Source of the DNA: Pseudomonas frederiksbergensis
GTDB lineage: Bacteria; Pseudomonadota; Gammaproteobacteria; Pseudomonadales; Pseudomonadaceae
Assembly (NCBI RefSeq): GCF_000802155.2
Contig: NZ_JQGJ02000005.1
Coordinates: 124,001 to 188,000 of the forward strand
Reading direction: 5' to 3'
DNA length: 64,000 nucleotides
Both the position numbers and the translations under genes were made by a program. Shown here piece by piece: positions 1 through 14,006 of this stretch. Position 1 is the stretch's first letter. Every line of letters begins with the position of its first letter. The notes under the pieces were generated by a model that saw nothing but the letters and a program-made list of their open reading frames with translations, ran no database searches and was not told the origin of the DNA.

Positions 1-1486
1 TCGATGTACAACGGTTGCAGCAGTTGTTCGTCGGGTTCCAGTCCGCCACCGGCCCAGACCTCGTGCTGGTGGACGATTTCACTTTCATCGAGCATTGCCA
101 GTCGATGCAACGGCGTGCCGGCATTTGCGCCGAGGGCTTCGCCCATGTTCAATAACAAGGTGCGGAAATGCCGCAGCATCTGCTCGACTTCTTCACGCAG
201 GAACCAATCGGTTTGGTAGGTCAACTGCAGGTGCAGACGCTCACCTGGCACGATCACCACGGTGATCGGGTAGTTGGTGTGGGTACGGTTGGCCATGTCG
301 CTGATCAGGTAGTCCAACTGCCCCTGGCGCAAGTCGGCGGCAATGGGCGCGTTCTCGAACACGAACAGGCTCTGGAACAGATCCTGGCGCTGCACATCGC
401 TCCAACGCTGGATGTCCGCCAGGGAAACACTTTCATGCTCGCGCAGGCTGAGGTTCTCGGTCTGCAAGGCTTTCAGCCACGGCCCGAGCCCTTCCTGCGG
501 GCCATAGCGCCAGCGCAGCGGCAAGCTATTGATGAACAGGCCGACGATGCTTTCCATGCCTTGCAGGTGCACCGGACGGCCGGCGACGGTGATGCCGAAT
601 ACCAAGTCGCGATCGCCGCTATAGCGCGCCAGCAACAAAGCCCAGGCGCCTTGCACCAGGGTGTTGAGGGTGAGGCCATGTTGGGCCGCAACGCTCTGCA
701 ACGCCTGGGTCTGCCCGGGTTCCAGGAACTCGACACAGTCCTCGACCGGTTCGGCAGCGCCTTGGATGCGGCCAACATGACCGAAGCCAAACTCGTTCGG
801 CGTGTCGAAGCCCGCCAGCCGCTGTTGCCAGAAGGCTTGGTGATCTTCCGGTTTCTGGGTCTCCAGCCAGCGGATGAAATCGCGATAAGGGCGCGGTGTC
901 GGCAGGTTCAGTCGACGTCCTTCCCGGGCGGCGCGGTAGCCGTTGAGGAAGTCCATCATGATGATCGAGAAGCACCAGGCATCCATGAGGATGTGGTGGT
1001 AGCTGCGCACGAACTGGTAGGTGTCGGGTGCCAGTTTGTACAGCCTGACTCGCATCAGTGGCGCTTTGGTGAAGTCCAACCCTTCGGCGCGTTCTTCGCT
1101 GAGCAACTGCTCGAGGCGATCCTGTTGCTCGCCTTCGCTCAGGTGCGACCAATCCTCGAAGGTGATCGGCAGTTCGACCTGCTTGTGCACCACCTGCATC
1201 GGGCGCTTCTGCTGCTTCCATACGAACGAGGTGCGCAGCAGTTCATGGCGCTCCACCACCTGCGCCCAGGCCTGGCGGAATGCCGCGAGGTCCAGGTCCG
1301 GCATGACCATGACATGGCGATATTGCAGCAGATACATGCCCTTGCCCGGGTGCATCAGGCTGTGGAACAACAATCCTTGCTGCATGGGAGCCAGCGGGTA
1401 AATAGCTTCGATGTTGCGCGAAAGAGCCTTGACCTTGTCGTTCATGCTGACGGTATCCGAACCTGTAATGTTTGGGACGCGGGGGC

Positions 1487-1490
<4 letters not shown>
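1..1490 (-). CDS. Non-ribosomal peptide synthetase, N-terminal condensation domain (partial, continues past window start)
   Basis: The frame runs open from the ATG at 1490 to the window edge, about 496 codons, so only the first domain is visible. It is a complete condensation domain. Near residues 30-43 it has YPLAPMQQGLLFH, which is typical of condensation domains that accept a D-configured donor. The active-site motif is HHILMDAW at residues 165-172 (HHxxxD intact, the usual final Gly replaced by Ala). The sequence ends at what looks like the linker into an adenylation domain. The ATG overlaps the stop of the preceding NRPS gene (ATGA), so the two are translationally coupled. The D-donor-type condensation domain fits the epimerization domain that closes the upstream protein. 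A second in-frame ATG at 1445 is possible. The amino acid it adds is not visible. Confidence 0.93.
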
Positions 1491-6301
<4,811 letters not shown>

Positions 6302-6331
6302 TTGATGTCCTTCATTTTTGCTTGTTTGGAA

Positions 6332-6355
6332 TAAGCCGCCCAATGCGGCGGCTTA
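6332..6355. other. Perfect 9-bp hairpin between hydroxylase and NRPS genes
   Basis: TAAGCCGCC at 6332-6340 and GGCGGCTTA at 6347-6355 form a perfect 9-bp stem with a 6-nt loop. It lies in the 71-bp gap between the SyrP-like gene and the first NRPS gene. No T-run follows on either strand, so it may be an attenuator or mRNA-stabilising structure rather than a simple terminator. Confidence 0.5.
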
Positions 6356-6372
6356 ATGCAAGTGCGTCGGGC

Positions 6373-7362
6373 TCAACCCGCCGGAGCAGGCTCGGCCATG
6401 GCAACCACGACCTTTCGTGCGCCCTGGAATGTCGAGCGGCCGTGGGCCACCAGCATGTTGTCGAGCATCAGCACGTCACCCGCCTGCCAGGGGAAGCTCA
6501 CCTGGCAGCGCTGCAATACCGCACGAACATGCTCCAGGGCATCCAGCTCGATAGGCGAGCCATCGCCATAGAAGACGTTACGCGGCACGCCCTCTTCGCC
6601 CACGATGGAAATCAGCGTCTCACGCACGGGCGCGGCAAGGTTGGAGATATGGAACAGATGCGCCTGGTTGAACCACACCCACTCCCCGGTCACCGGGTGT
6701 TGGGCCACGGCCTGGCAGACCTGGCGCGTGGACAGCTCGCCGTCATCCTTCCATTGGAACTGGATCTGGTTGGCGCGGCAGAAATGTTCGACTTGCGCAC
6801 GGTCTTCGGTGCTGAACGCCTGTTGCCAGGGCAAATCGAGACCGTTGCCGTAGTTGCGCACGTACATCAGGCGCTTCTCGGCGAACCGTTGGCGGATCGC
6901 CGGATCGAGTTGCTGGTAGACCTGGCGGCTGTCGGCGATGGGGGTTTCGCCGCCCACCGCAGATGCCTGTACGCAGTGGAACCAGATCTTCATCGGCCAG
7001 TTGAGCGAGTAGGACTGCTCGTTGTGCAGCGGGATCACCTGGTGGGCCGGGTATTCGGTGGAGGTGTAGACCCGGTTGTTGAGCTTGGTGCGCGGCGTCG
7101 AGGCGTAGTCGTAGGTCAGCAATTCGTGACCGAAACTGCGGGCGAATACTTCGAAGTCCGCCTCACCATTGAACGCAAAACCACGAAACAGGATGCCGCC
7201 GACACGCGGCAACTCGGTCTCGACCGCCTGCAGGATCTGCGCTCGGCTGTCCTGCCAGGCGGCACCACTGGTTGGCGCCTGGAAGATGAACGGCAAGGTC
7301 CGCTCGTTGCCCGGCAAGCCTTCCATGGATTGAACCTGTGCACGCGCCAAACCAGTTTCCAT
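6373..7362 (-). CDS. TauD/TfdA-family Fe(II)/2-oxoglutarate dioxygenase, SyrP-like amino-acid beta-hydroxylase
   Basis: The product has 329 aa from the ATG at 7362, chosen because GAGGGA precedes it; an in-frame ATG at 7380 would add six residues. The metal site of the family is visible: His113 and Glu115 in PLHNEQSY, distal His307 in VAHGRSTF, and the 2-oxoglutarate-binding Arg316. Relatives such as SyrP hydroxylate the beta carbon of Asp (or His) while it is tethered to an NRPS carrier protein, creating a hydroxycarboxylate iron ligand. The next gene is an NRPS with an aspartate-type pocket, so carrier-bound Asp is the likely substrate. It is the first gene of the biosynthetic operon behind a Fur box. 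The substrate is inferred, not shown. Confidence 0.9.
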   Translation of the reverse strand: METGLARAQVQSMEGLPGNERTLPFIFQAPTSGAAWQDSRAQILQAVETELPRVGGILFRGFAFNGEADFEVFARSFGHELLTYDYASTPRTKLNNRVYTSTEYPAHQVIPLHNEQSYSLNWPMKIWFHCVQASAVGGETPIADSRQVYQQLDPAIRQRFAEKRLMYVRNYGNGLDLPWQQAFSTEDRAQVEHFCRANQIQFQWKDDGELSTRQVCQAVAQHPVTGEWVWFNQAHLFHISNLAAPVRETLISIVGEEGVPRNVFYGDGSPIELDALEHVRAVLQRCQVSFPWQAGDVLMLDNMLVAHGRSTFQGARKVVVAMAEPAPAG

Positions 7363-7439
7363 TTTGTGATCCCTCGCCATTCCGATGAGCGTGTTTTTTT
7401 CGAGAGCACAAACTAATACAAACGAGTAACAACCGCAAT

Positions 7440-7454
7440 AGAGAATCATTGTCA
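7440..7454. promoter_or_regulatory. Fur box upstream of hydroxylase-NRPS operon
   Basis: AGAGAATCATTGTCA matches 11 of the 14 defined positions of the 7-1-7 Fur consensus TGATAATnATTATCA. It lies about 80 bp upstream of the hydroxylase start and 30 bp downstream of the binding-protein stop, so it can drive biosynthesis separately from the upstream transport genes. Iron-replete Fur would repress here. Confidence 0.7.
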
Positions 7455-7485
7455 TTAATGACGTTTGTATGACAATCGACACAAA

Positions 7486-8436
7486 TCATTTGGCCTGGAG
7501 CACGCTCTCCCGTTCAGCGATATGGGACATCAACAGGTAGGCGGAACCCAGCAACCCCTGCATCGTATCGGCGTAGCGGCTGCGGTTCAGATAGAGAAAC
7601 TGGCGGTTCTTCACCGCAAACAGGTTCTGCCATTGAGGCGACTGGCGAAACGCCGCCGTGCTGGCCTCCGAATCGAGCAGTTCTTCGTAGGTATCGATAA
7701 TGAAATCACTGTCGAAGTCGCCGATTCGCTCCAGGCTGTACGGCACGTTCTGGCGCGCTTCACGATAAGCGGCGACACGGCCGAGGCCGAAATCAGCGAT
7801 GACGTCATCCATTCCGCCCCGGCCGATCAGTTGGAAACCGTCGGTATAGACCTCAAGGGTCGTGACAGTGATGCGCGAAGGGTCTTTGACCCGCTTCTTG
7901 AACTCGCTGACGACCCACTCGTACTCGCGGAGCATTTCTTCATAGCGTTGCTGCTTGCCCACCAGCTCGGCCAGTTGCTTGGCGTAGGTCTTGATGTCAC
8001 TTTCCCGCGAAGGCAACAGCACGACCGGTGCGATTTTGCTGAGCTTTTCCTTGAGGTCGGCGTGATAGGACAGGCCGACGATCAGGTCAGGCTTCAGGGC
8101 GGCAATGGCCTCCAGGTCAGGCGACTGGTGCGAGCCGATGTACTGGATTCCGGTCACATCGAAGCGCTCCTGGGCTCCGCGAAACAGCACGTCCGAAAAC
8201 AGCTTCTTGCGCCCTGTCGAGCCGCAGGGCTTGATCCCCAACTCCAGCAACTGAGTGGTCAGGCTGAAGTCGTGCAGGGAGACGATGCAACGAGGTGAGA
8301 CCGGCACTTCGACCCGGCCGAAGCTGTTCTCGAACACCTTGGTTTCAGCCGCGCCGACGTGCATGGACATCAACGCCAACGGCACGCACAGCATGCCCAC
8401 CAACCCTTGGAATATTGCTTTCACCCTTCCCCGCAC
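7486..8436 (-). CDS. Periplasmic iron-siderophore-binding protein (FecB/FepB/FatB type)
   Basis: The product has 316 aa. The start is GTG at 8436, preceded by TTGGAGG at a 7-nt spacing. A signal peptide covers about residues 1-30 (hydrophobic FQGLVGMLCVPLALMSM, then GAAET). The mature part has the class III siderophore-binding layout, including IVSLHDFSLTTQLLELG near the start and LEAIAALKPDLIVGLS. It should capture the ferric siderophore in the periplasm and deliver it to the two permeases encoded just upstream. The gap to the permease gene is 43 bp, so it is the last gene of the transport operon. Which siderophore it binds is inferred from the adjacent NRPS genes. Confidence 0.92.
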   Translation of the reverse strand: MRGRVKAIFQGLVGMLCVPLALMSMHVGAAETKVFENSFGRVEVPVSPRCIVSLHDFSLTTQLLELGIKPCGSTGRKKLFSDVLFRGAQERFDVTGIQYIGSHQSPDLEAIAALKPDLIVGLSYHADLKEKLSKIAPVVLLPSRESDIKTYAKQLAELVGKQQRYEEMLREYEWVVSEFKKRVKDPSRITVTTLEVYTDGFQLIGRGGMDDVIADFGLGRVAAYREARQNVPYSLERIGDFDSDFIIDTYEELLDSEASTAAFRQSPQWQNLFAVKNRQFLYLNRSRYADTMQGLLGSAYLLMSHIAERESVLQAK

Positions 8437-8479
8437 GCGTTTGCCTCCAATAATTTAAAGATAAGCGTCGCTGTGTTTC

Positions 8480-9529
8480 TCAGCGACTGCGTTGGCGCGC
8501 CAACAATATGATCAGGTAAGGCGCGCCAATGATTGCGACCACCAGCCCCGCCGGTAACTGCAACGGCGGAAAAAGCCCCCTGCCCAGCGTATCGCCCGCC
8601 AGTACCAGCAACGCCCCCACCAACGCCGACAAGGGCATCAGCGCACCGTGGCGATCGCCTGCCAATTGCCGCGCCAGATGCGGAGCCACCAACCCGACAA
8701 ACGTCATGGTACCGACATTCGCCACGGCCGCCGCGGTCAACATGACGCTGCACAGCAACAGGAAAATCATCACGCCGGTGACATTCAGGCCGCGGCTGAG
8801 CGCGACTTTTTCGCCCAGTTGCAACAGGTTCAACTGGCGATGGAAAAACAACAACGGAACACCTGCCAGCAACAGCCAGACGCCAAGGCTGTGCACCTGT
8901 GCCCAGCCAGCGCGATGCAAGCTGCCACCCAGCCACATGAGGGCCGACTCCACCTGGTCGATGTTGCCGTAAGTGATCAGCAGGTCAGCCACCGCGCTGA
9001 GCATGGCGGTAAGCCCGACGCCGACGAGGATCAGCCGCAGCGGCGAAATGCCCTGGCGCCACGACAACAGCGCGACGAAAAATGCCACGGCCAAGCCGCC
9101 CGCCAATGCCGCCAGCGGATAGAGTTCAAGGGGCAGCAGCGAGGGCCAGAGCACGATGATCAGCAGCATCGTCACACTGGCGCCCGACTCCACGCCCACC
9201 AGGCCCGGCGCCGCCAGCGGGTTGCGCGTCAACGACTGCATCAACAGGCCGGCCAGTGACATGGCCATGCCGGCAAGGATCGCCAGCGCGACACGCGGCA
9301 GCCGCAACTCCCAAAGCAGATTGCGCATGGTCGAGTCGACCTGTCCGGGGAACCACAACGCTTGCCAGGCCTGGGCAACCCCCAACGAATAACTGCCGAC
9401 GGTCAGCGCGTACAGCGACAAGGCAACCAATGCGAAAATCAGCACCAGTACCGAGATCACGTCGACGGGCCGGGCCACCCAAGGCAGCAATGGCAGCGCC
9501 CTGGGCAACGTCAGTCCCAGGCGCGTCAT
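8480..9529 (-). CDS. FecD-type iron-siderophore ABC permease
   Basis: The product has 349 aa from the ATG at 9529, which overlaps the stop of the preceding permease (ATGA). The frame is open upstream, but that part lies inside the preceding gene. The protein is very hydrophobic, with about nine to ten membrane segments. It contains the FecCD signatures RLPRVALAILAGMAMSLAGLLMQ and GLVAPHLARQLAGDRH, the latter being the ATPase-contact region. It forms the inner-membrane channel with the other permease. Confidence 0.93.
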   Translation of the reverse strand: MTRLGLTLPRALPLLPWVARPVDVISVLVLIFALVALSLYALTVGSYSLGVAQAWQALWFPGQVDSTMRNLLWELRLPRVALAILAGMAMSLAGLLMQSLTRNPLAAPGLVGVESGASVTMLLIIVLWPSLLPLELYPLAALAGGLAVAFFVALLSWRQGISPLRLILVGVGLTAMLSAVADLLITYGNIDQVESALMWLGGSLHRAGWAQVHSLGVWLLLAGVPLLFFHRQLNLLQLGEKVALSRGLNVTGVMIFLLLCSVMLTAAAVANVGTMTFVGLVAPHLARQLAGDRHGALMPLSALVGALLVLAGDTLGRGLFPPLQLPAGLVVAIIGAPYLIILLARQRSR

Positions 9530-10509
9530 TTGACTTTCCTCAACACCAGCGCGACAAAAATCGGCCCGCCGATCAGCGCCGTGACAATCCCGGTGTTGAG
9601 CTCGAAGGGCCGCACCACGGTGCGTGCGGCGATGTCCGCCAGGATCAGCAGCAGCGCGCCGAGCAAGGGCGCGGCCAGCAATAGCCGCCGATAATCGTCG
9701 CCAAACAACAGCCGCGCAGTGTGAGGCACCACCAGCCCGACAAAACCGATCGGCCCTGCCAGCGCCACGGCGCACCCTGACAGCAGGACCACGGAGGCCA
9801 GGCCGAACAGGCGCATTTTCAACAGATTGACGCCCATGCCGGCCGCGGCCTGCGGACCCAGTCGATGAGCATTCAGGGCCCGAACATTGACCAGGCACAA
9901 GCCCATGCCCAACACGACATAGGGCCAGACCCATGCCTGCATCGAGCCTCCGGTCACGCCGATCGACCCGGTGAGCCAGCGACGCAGGCTGTCGAGCCCT
10001 TGCTGGTCGAGCAACAACAGGATCGAAGTAATGGCGCTGAACAACGCCGCAATCATCGCCCCGGACAAGGTCAGGCGGATCGGGTTATGGCCCCTGCCCG
10101 CCAGCAGCAGGACACCGATGGCCGCCACCAGGGCACCGCTGAACGCGAACAGCGGGATCATCGACAGGTCGTGCCCCGGCAACACCAGCAAGCCGAACAC
10201 CACGAACAACGCCGCGCCGCTATTGATACCGAGGATGCCCGGGTCAGCCAATGGATTGTCGCCCACGGCCTGCATGATCACCCCGGCCATGCCAAGGCTG
10301 GCCCCCACCAGCATCGCGACCAACAGGCGCGGCAGGCGGCTGCCGCGGATAACGCTCTGGTCGGCGTTGTCCGGCGCGTAAGCCACCAGCGCCTGCCAGG
10401 CTTCGCTCCAGGGAATACTCTTGGCGCCTACCGCCAGATGCAGCAGCGCGGCCAAGCCGATGGCGAGCAACAGGCCCAGCCACACCGGCAATCGCAATCC
10501 GTGACTCAC
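9526..10509 (-). CDS. FecC-type iron-siderophore ABC permease
   Basis: The product has 327 aa. The start is GTG at 10509, overlapping the stop of the ATPase gene, so it is translationally coupled. The FecCD motifs are present: SRLPRLLVAMLVGASLGMAG, then NPLADPGILGINSGAA, and the coupling segment GLVVPHTARLLFGDDYR. It pairs with the FecD-type permease as a heterodimer in the inner membrane. Its translation should depend on the ATPase gene because of the overlap. Confidence 0.93.
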   Translation of the reverse strand: MSHGLRLPVWLGLLLAIGLAALLHLAVGAKSIPWSEAWQALVAYAPDNADQSVIRGSRLPRLLVAMLVGASLGMAGVIMQAVGDNPLADPGILGINSGAALFVVFGLLVLPGHDLSMIPLFAFSGALVAAIGVLLLAGRGHNPIRLTLSGAMIAALFSAITSILLLLDQQGLDSLRRWLTGSIGVTGGSMQAWVWPYVVLGMGLCLVNVRALNAHRLGPQAAAGMGVNLLKMRLFGLASVVLLSGCAVALAGPIGFVGLVVPHTARLLFGDDYRRLLLAAPLLGALLLILADIAARTVVRPFELNTGIVTALIGGPIFVALVLRKVK

Positions 10510-11309
10510 ATCGCCTCCCGCACAGCCGACGGCTGGCTACGGCTGGTTTGCGGGACACACAGCGGGTCGCCCGAATAGGGGTCGGTGATGATGTGCGCGT
10601 CCAGGTCAAAGACTGCCTTGAGGTTTTCGCGGGTGAAGACTTCGGCGGGCGCGCCCTGGGCCAGCAAACGTCCCTCGCGCATCATCACCAGGTGATCGGC
10701 ATAACGCGCGGCCTGGTTCAGATCGTGGAGCACGGCCACGACCGTCTTGCCTTGCTCGCGCAGATCCACCAGCAGTTCGAGCAAGGTGATCTGGTGCGCG
10801 ATGTCGAGAAACGTCGTGGGCTCGTCCAACAGGATTACCGGGGTGTCCTGGGCCAGGGTCATGGCAATCCAGCAGCGCTGCAATTGTCCGCCCGACAGGG
10901 TGGCCAGTGAACGATCGAGCAACGGCGCGATGCCCGCCAGGTCGATGGCGCGGTCAATGGCCTGCTGGTCCTGCTCGGACCACTGGCGCCACCAGCTCTG
11001 CCAGGGAAAACGTCCCTGCATCACCAGCTCCCGGACACTCATGCCGGCCGGCGAGGTGGTGCGCTGGGGCAACAGCGCCATGCGTTGCGCCAGCGCCCGG
11101 CGCGAATACTGCCCCAGGGCCTTGCCGGACAGGTGCACCTCGCCAGCGCTCGGGCGCAGCATATGCGCCAGTACATTCAGTAGCGTGGTCTTGCCGCAGC
11201 CGTTGGCCCCGATCAACGCCGTGAAGCAGCCTTCGGGAATGTCCAGGCTGACACCGTTGAGAATCTGTTGCTCGCCATAGCTCAGCCGCACATTGCTGGC
11301 TTTCAGCAT
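10506..11309 (-). CDS. Iron-siderophore ABC transporter ATPase (FecE/FepC type)
   Basis: The product has 267 aa. Walker A is GANGCGKTT, the ABC signature is LSGGQLQRC, Walker B is VILLDEPTT, and the switch His follows in VAVLHDLNQA. All key residues are intact. It powers import of the ferric siderophore. It is the first gene of the minus-strand transport operon (ATPase, FecC, FecD, binding protein), which is transcribed divergently from the TonB-dependent receptor. Receptor, transporter and NRPS therefore look like one siderophore system. Confidence 0.95.
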   Translation of the reverse strand: MLKASNVRLSYGEQQILNGVSLDIPEGCFTALIGANGCGKTTLLNVLAHMLRPSAGEVHLSGKALGQYSRRALAQRMALLPQRTTSPAGMSVRELVMQGRFPWQSWWRQWSEQDQQAIDRAIDLAGIAPLLDRSLATLSGGQLQRCWIAMTLAQDTPVILLDEPTTFLDIAHQITLLELLVDLREQGKTVVAVLHDLNQAARYADHLVMMREGRLLAQGAPAEVFTRENLKAVFDLDAHIITDPYSGDPLCVPQTSRSQPSAVREAM

Positions 11310-11474
11310 GACCGTCCCTCCACCGCCCTAGAGGGCTTGATCGAATCGTCCATCGTACCGATCCCGCGCATTCGTTTCCCGGTGATAACGCCGCAAAACC
11401 CATCGAGGGCCAAAAAGTGGGCCACAGAATATGTCGAAACTAAAATAATTTCCCTACAAGACTGACAATATTAA

Positions 11475-11489
11475 TGCAAACCCTTATCA
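11475..11489. promoter_or_regulatory. Possible Fur box in the ATPase/receptor divergent region
   Basis: TGCAAACCCTTATCA matches 10 of the 14 defined positions of the 7-1-7 Fur consensus, with a strong right half. It sits in the AT-rich 291-bp divergent region between the transport operon and the receptor, where iron control is expected. Nothing else, including a clear PvdS-type box, is recognisable in this gap. Confidence 0.4.
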
Positions 11490-11600
11490 TTCACAGTCAG
11501 ATTATGGCCAGTAGACACTAACCTCGCTCGCGTGCCTGATCCCGCCGGACCGGGATGGCAGGCCTGCGAAGATCAATAACGACCCCCAAGGACTTCCTCG

Positions 11601-13814
11601 ATGCTCGTAAGAAAAACAACAGTTGGCACCGATAAACGTTACGTCTCGCGTCATCCAGCGTTTCACCTGAGCACCCTGGCCCTGGCTTTGGGGAGCATCT
11701 TTTCAGCACAGGCGATCGCCGCGCAGGAAGACGCTGCCGCCAACGCCCCTCTTCAACTCGGCGAAATCAACATCAACGCCGCCGCCGTGGAAAACCCTAC
11801 GGCGCCGTTGGCCGGCAAAGTCGCCCTGCGCAACGGCAGCGCCACCAAATCCAACGCAGCCATTACCGAAACGCCCCAGTCGGTGTCCGTGGTCACCGCC
11901 GACGAAATGCGCGATCGCAAGTCGGACACCCTGGCGGACGCCCTGAGCTACACCCCTGGCTTCACCAGCCAGCCAAGCAGCTTCAACCGCACCTCCGACC
12001 GGTTCCGCATGCGCGGCTTCGACGTCGAATCCGCCACCGGCGGCTCGCTGCGCGACGGCATGCGCCTACAGTACAACTCCTACGACGGTGTCCAGGAACC
12101 CTATGGCCTGGAACGCGTGGAAGTCGTGCGCGGCGCCGCGTCGGTGCTGTACGGTCAATTGTCGCCCGGTGGCTTCGTCAACGGCGTGAGCAAACGCCCG
12201 ACCGAAACCGCGCAGCATGAGCTGGGGATGCAATACGGCAACCATGACCGCAAGCAACTGACCGCCGACTTCAGCGGCCCACTCGGCGACAGCGAGGTCC
12301 TCAGCTACCGCTTGACCATGCTCAAGCGCGACAGCGACACCCAGCAGGACTACATCAATGACGACAAGCTCTACATCGCCCCGGCCCTGACCTGGCGCCC
12401 TAATGAAGACACCTCGCTGACCCTGCTTTCGTTCTACCAGAAGAGCGACACCCGCTTCTCCGCCCCGCTGCCCTACCAATTGGTCAAAGGCGTGGGCAAC
12501 GGGCCGGTCACCATCGGCCGCCACGATTTCATCGGCGAGCCCGACTACGACGACATGAATGGCGAGATGTCCGCCATCGGTTATGAGTTCGAACACCGCT
12601 TTGATGAACACACCCGTATCAGCAACAAGCTGCGTTACTACGAAGCGGATGTGAAGTGGAAGTATCTGCAGGCGCAGACCAGCGCGGCTGCCATCAACGG
12701 AGCAGCCAATACCGGCGTCCTTCGTCGCCAGTACAGCGACCGGCGCGAGCGCTCCCGGGCGTTGGCCAGCGACACCAACATCGAGACGCGTTGGAACATC
12801 GGCGGCATCGAGAACACCTTCCTGGTGGGCGCAGACACCTACGATGCCTCGTATGATTCGCATAACTTCCGCGCCAACACGTCCTCAATCAATATCGGCG
12901 ACTACAACTACGGCCAACCGGTGGTCGTGAACAAGGATCGCAGCCGTGACCGCGGTTCGCAGATCGACACCTTCCAGACCGGCATCTACCTGCAAGACCA
13001 GATCAAGTTCGACGATCACTGGCTTCTGTTGCTGGGCGGTCGCCATGACTGGGCCGACCAGGACCAGGAAGGCTTCGCCACCGGCCAGAAGCTGAGCCAG
13101 GACGACGAATCCACCACTTGGCGCGCCGGCCTGGTGTACGAAGCGGACAACGGCCTGGCCCCCTACATCAGCTACAGCGAATCGTTCTTCCCGGTGGCGG
13201 TAGCCGACGCGCCAGGCCAGACGTTCGAGCCGACCGAAGGCAAGCAGTACGAAATCGGTATCCGCTATCAGCCTCCAGGCAGCAACACGCTGTTGAGCGC
13301 AGCGGTGTACGAGCTGACGCAGGAAAACGTCGTCAAGCGCGACCTGGCCGGCAACAATCCCCAGCAGATCGGCGAACAGCGCTCCCGAGGCCTGGAACTG
13401 GAAGCCAAGAGCGACGTCACGCCTCAACTGACGGTCATCGCGACCTACGCCTACACCGATTCACGCATCACCAAGAGTGTAATCCAGAGCGAAGTGGGCC
13501 AGCGCAGCGAAGATACGCCTTACCACCAAGCCGCGCTGTGGGCTGACTACAACTTCGCCCTGTTCGGCGTACCACAACTGAAGGTGGGCGGCGGCGCGCG
13601 CTACAAGGGCACCACCCAGGCGTCGGGCATCGATTCACAATTGCCGGCCTACACCCTGTTCGATGCCATGGCCAGCTACCAGATCGACAAGAACTGGGAC
13701 GTTTCCCTCAACGCGAACAACGTGACAAATAAAAAATACGTCTACTGTGAAGCCGCCATCTGCCGCTACGGCGACGAGCGTGAGCTGGTGACCTCCGTCA
13801 ACTTCCGCTGGTAA
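11601..13814 (+). CDS. TonB-dependent ferric-siderophore receptor
   Basis: The product has 737 aa. AAGGA lies ahead of the ATG, and a signal peptide ends around residue 40 (LALGSIFSAQAIA). The mature protein enters the plug domain directly (ETPQSVSVVTADEMRDRKSD, then FRMRGFDVES), with no N-terminal signalling extension, so it is not a FecA/FpvA-type transducer. A 22-strand barrel follows and ends in the outer-membrane C-terminal aromatic (SVNFRW). Length and layout match FhuA/FoxA-type receptors. It should take up the ferric siderophore made by the neighbouring NRPS, delivering it to the binding protein and ABC transporter encoded opposite. Ligand identity is inferred from context. Confidence 0.93.
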   Translation: MLVRKTTVGTDKRYVSRHPAFHLSTLALALGSIFSAQAIAAQEDAAANAPLQLGEININAAAVENPTAPLAGKVALRNGSATKSNAAITETPQSVSVVTADEMRDRKSDTLADALSYTPGFTSQPSSFNRTSDRFRMRGFDVESATGGSLRDGMRLQYNSYDGVQEPYGLERVEVVRGAASVLYGQLSPGGFVNGVSKRPTETAQHELGMQYGNHDRKQLTADFSGPLGDSEVLSYRLTMLKRDSDTQQDYINDDKLYIAPALTWRPNEDTSLTLLSFYQKSDTRFSAPLPYQLVKGVGNGPVTIGRHDFIGEPDYDDMNGEMSAIGYEFEHRFDEHTRISNKLRYYEADVKWKYLQAQTSAAAINGAANTGVLRRQYSDRRERSRALASDTNIETRWNIGGIENTFLVGADTYDASYDSHNFRANTSSINIGDYNYGQPVVVNKDRSRDRGSQIDTFQTGIYLQDQIKFDDHWLLLLGGRHDWADQDQEGFATGQKLSQDDESTTWRAGLVYEADNGLAPYISYSESFFPVAVADAPGQTFEPTEGKQYEIGIRYQPPGSNTLLSAAVYELTQENVVKRDLAGNNPQQIGEQRSRGLELEAKSDVTPQLTVIATYAYTDSRITKSVIQSEVGQRSEDTPYHQAALWADYNFALFGVPQLKVGGGARYKGTTQASGIDSQLPAYTLFDAMASYQIDKNWDVSLNANNVTNKKYVYCEAAICRYGDERELVTSVNFRW

Positions 13815-13823
13815 CCCGCCTGG

Positions 13824-13853
13824 CTCGGTCGGCGCCGACAAGCGTCGACCGAG
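13824..13853 (+). terminator. Strong hairpin terminator after the receptor gene
   Basis: A 12-bp stem (CTCGGTCGGCGC / GCGTCGACCGAG, one G-T pair) with a 6-nt loop begins 9 bp after the receptor stop codon and is followed by TCATTTC. It looks like a rho-independent terminator with a short T-run. Confidence 0.7.
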
Positions 13854-13932
13854 TCATTTCACGCCCTGCCAACGCTTCTGGCGCCCCGCTCGAAACCCCT
13901 CATCACCCATCCTCCTGAATCCTCTTTTGACC

Positions 13933-13961
13933 TTGACGCATCAGATGACGACCGTCATATT
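13933..13961 (+). promoter_or_regulatory. Candidate promoter with palindromic operator for the MFS gene
   Basis: TTGACG (13933-13938) and CATATT (13956-13961) are spaced by 17 bp and resemble -35 and -10 boxes. The perfect inverted repeat ATGACG-AC-CGTCAT (13945-13958) sits between them, where a repressor would block RNA polymerase. Confidence 0.45.
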
Positions 13962-14006
13962 ACGATCATCATAAGCCAGCCAAAAACCGGCCAAGAGGGT
14001 TGTTTC

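Noticed and set aside
11310-11600. PvdS-type iron-starvation sigma-factor promoter ahead of the TonB receptor
   Set aside because: No TAAAT...CGT arrangement with the right spacing was found; only a weak Fur-like site.
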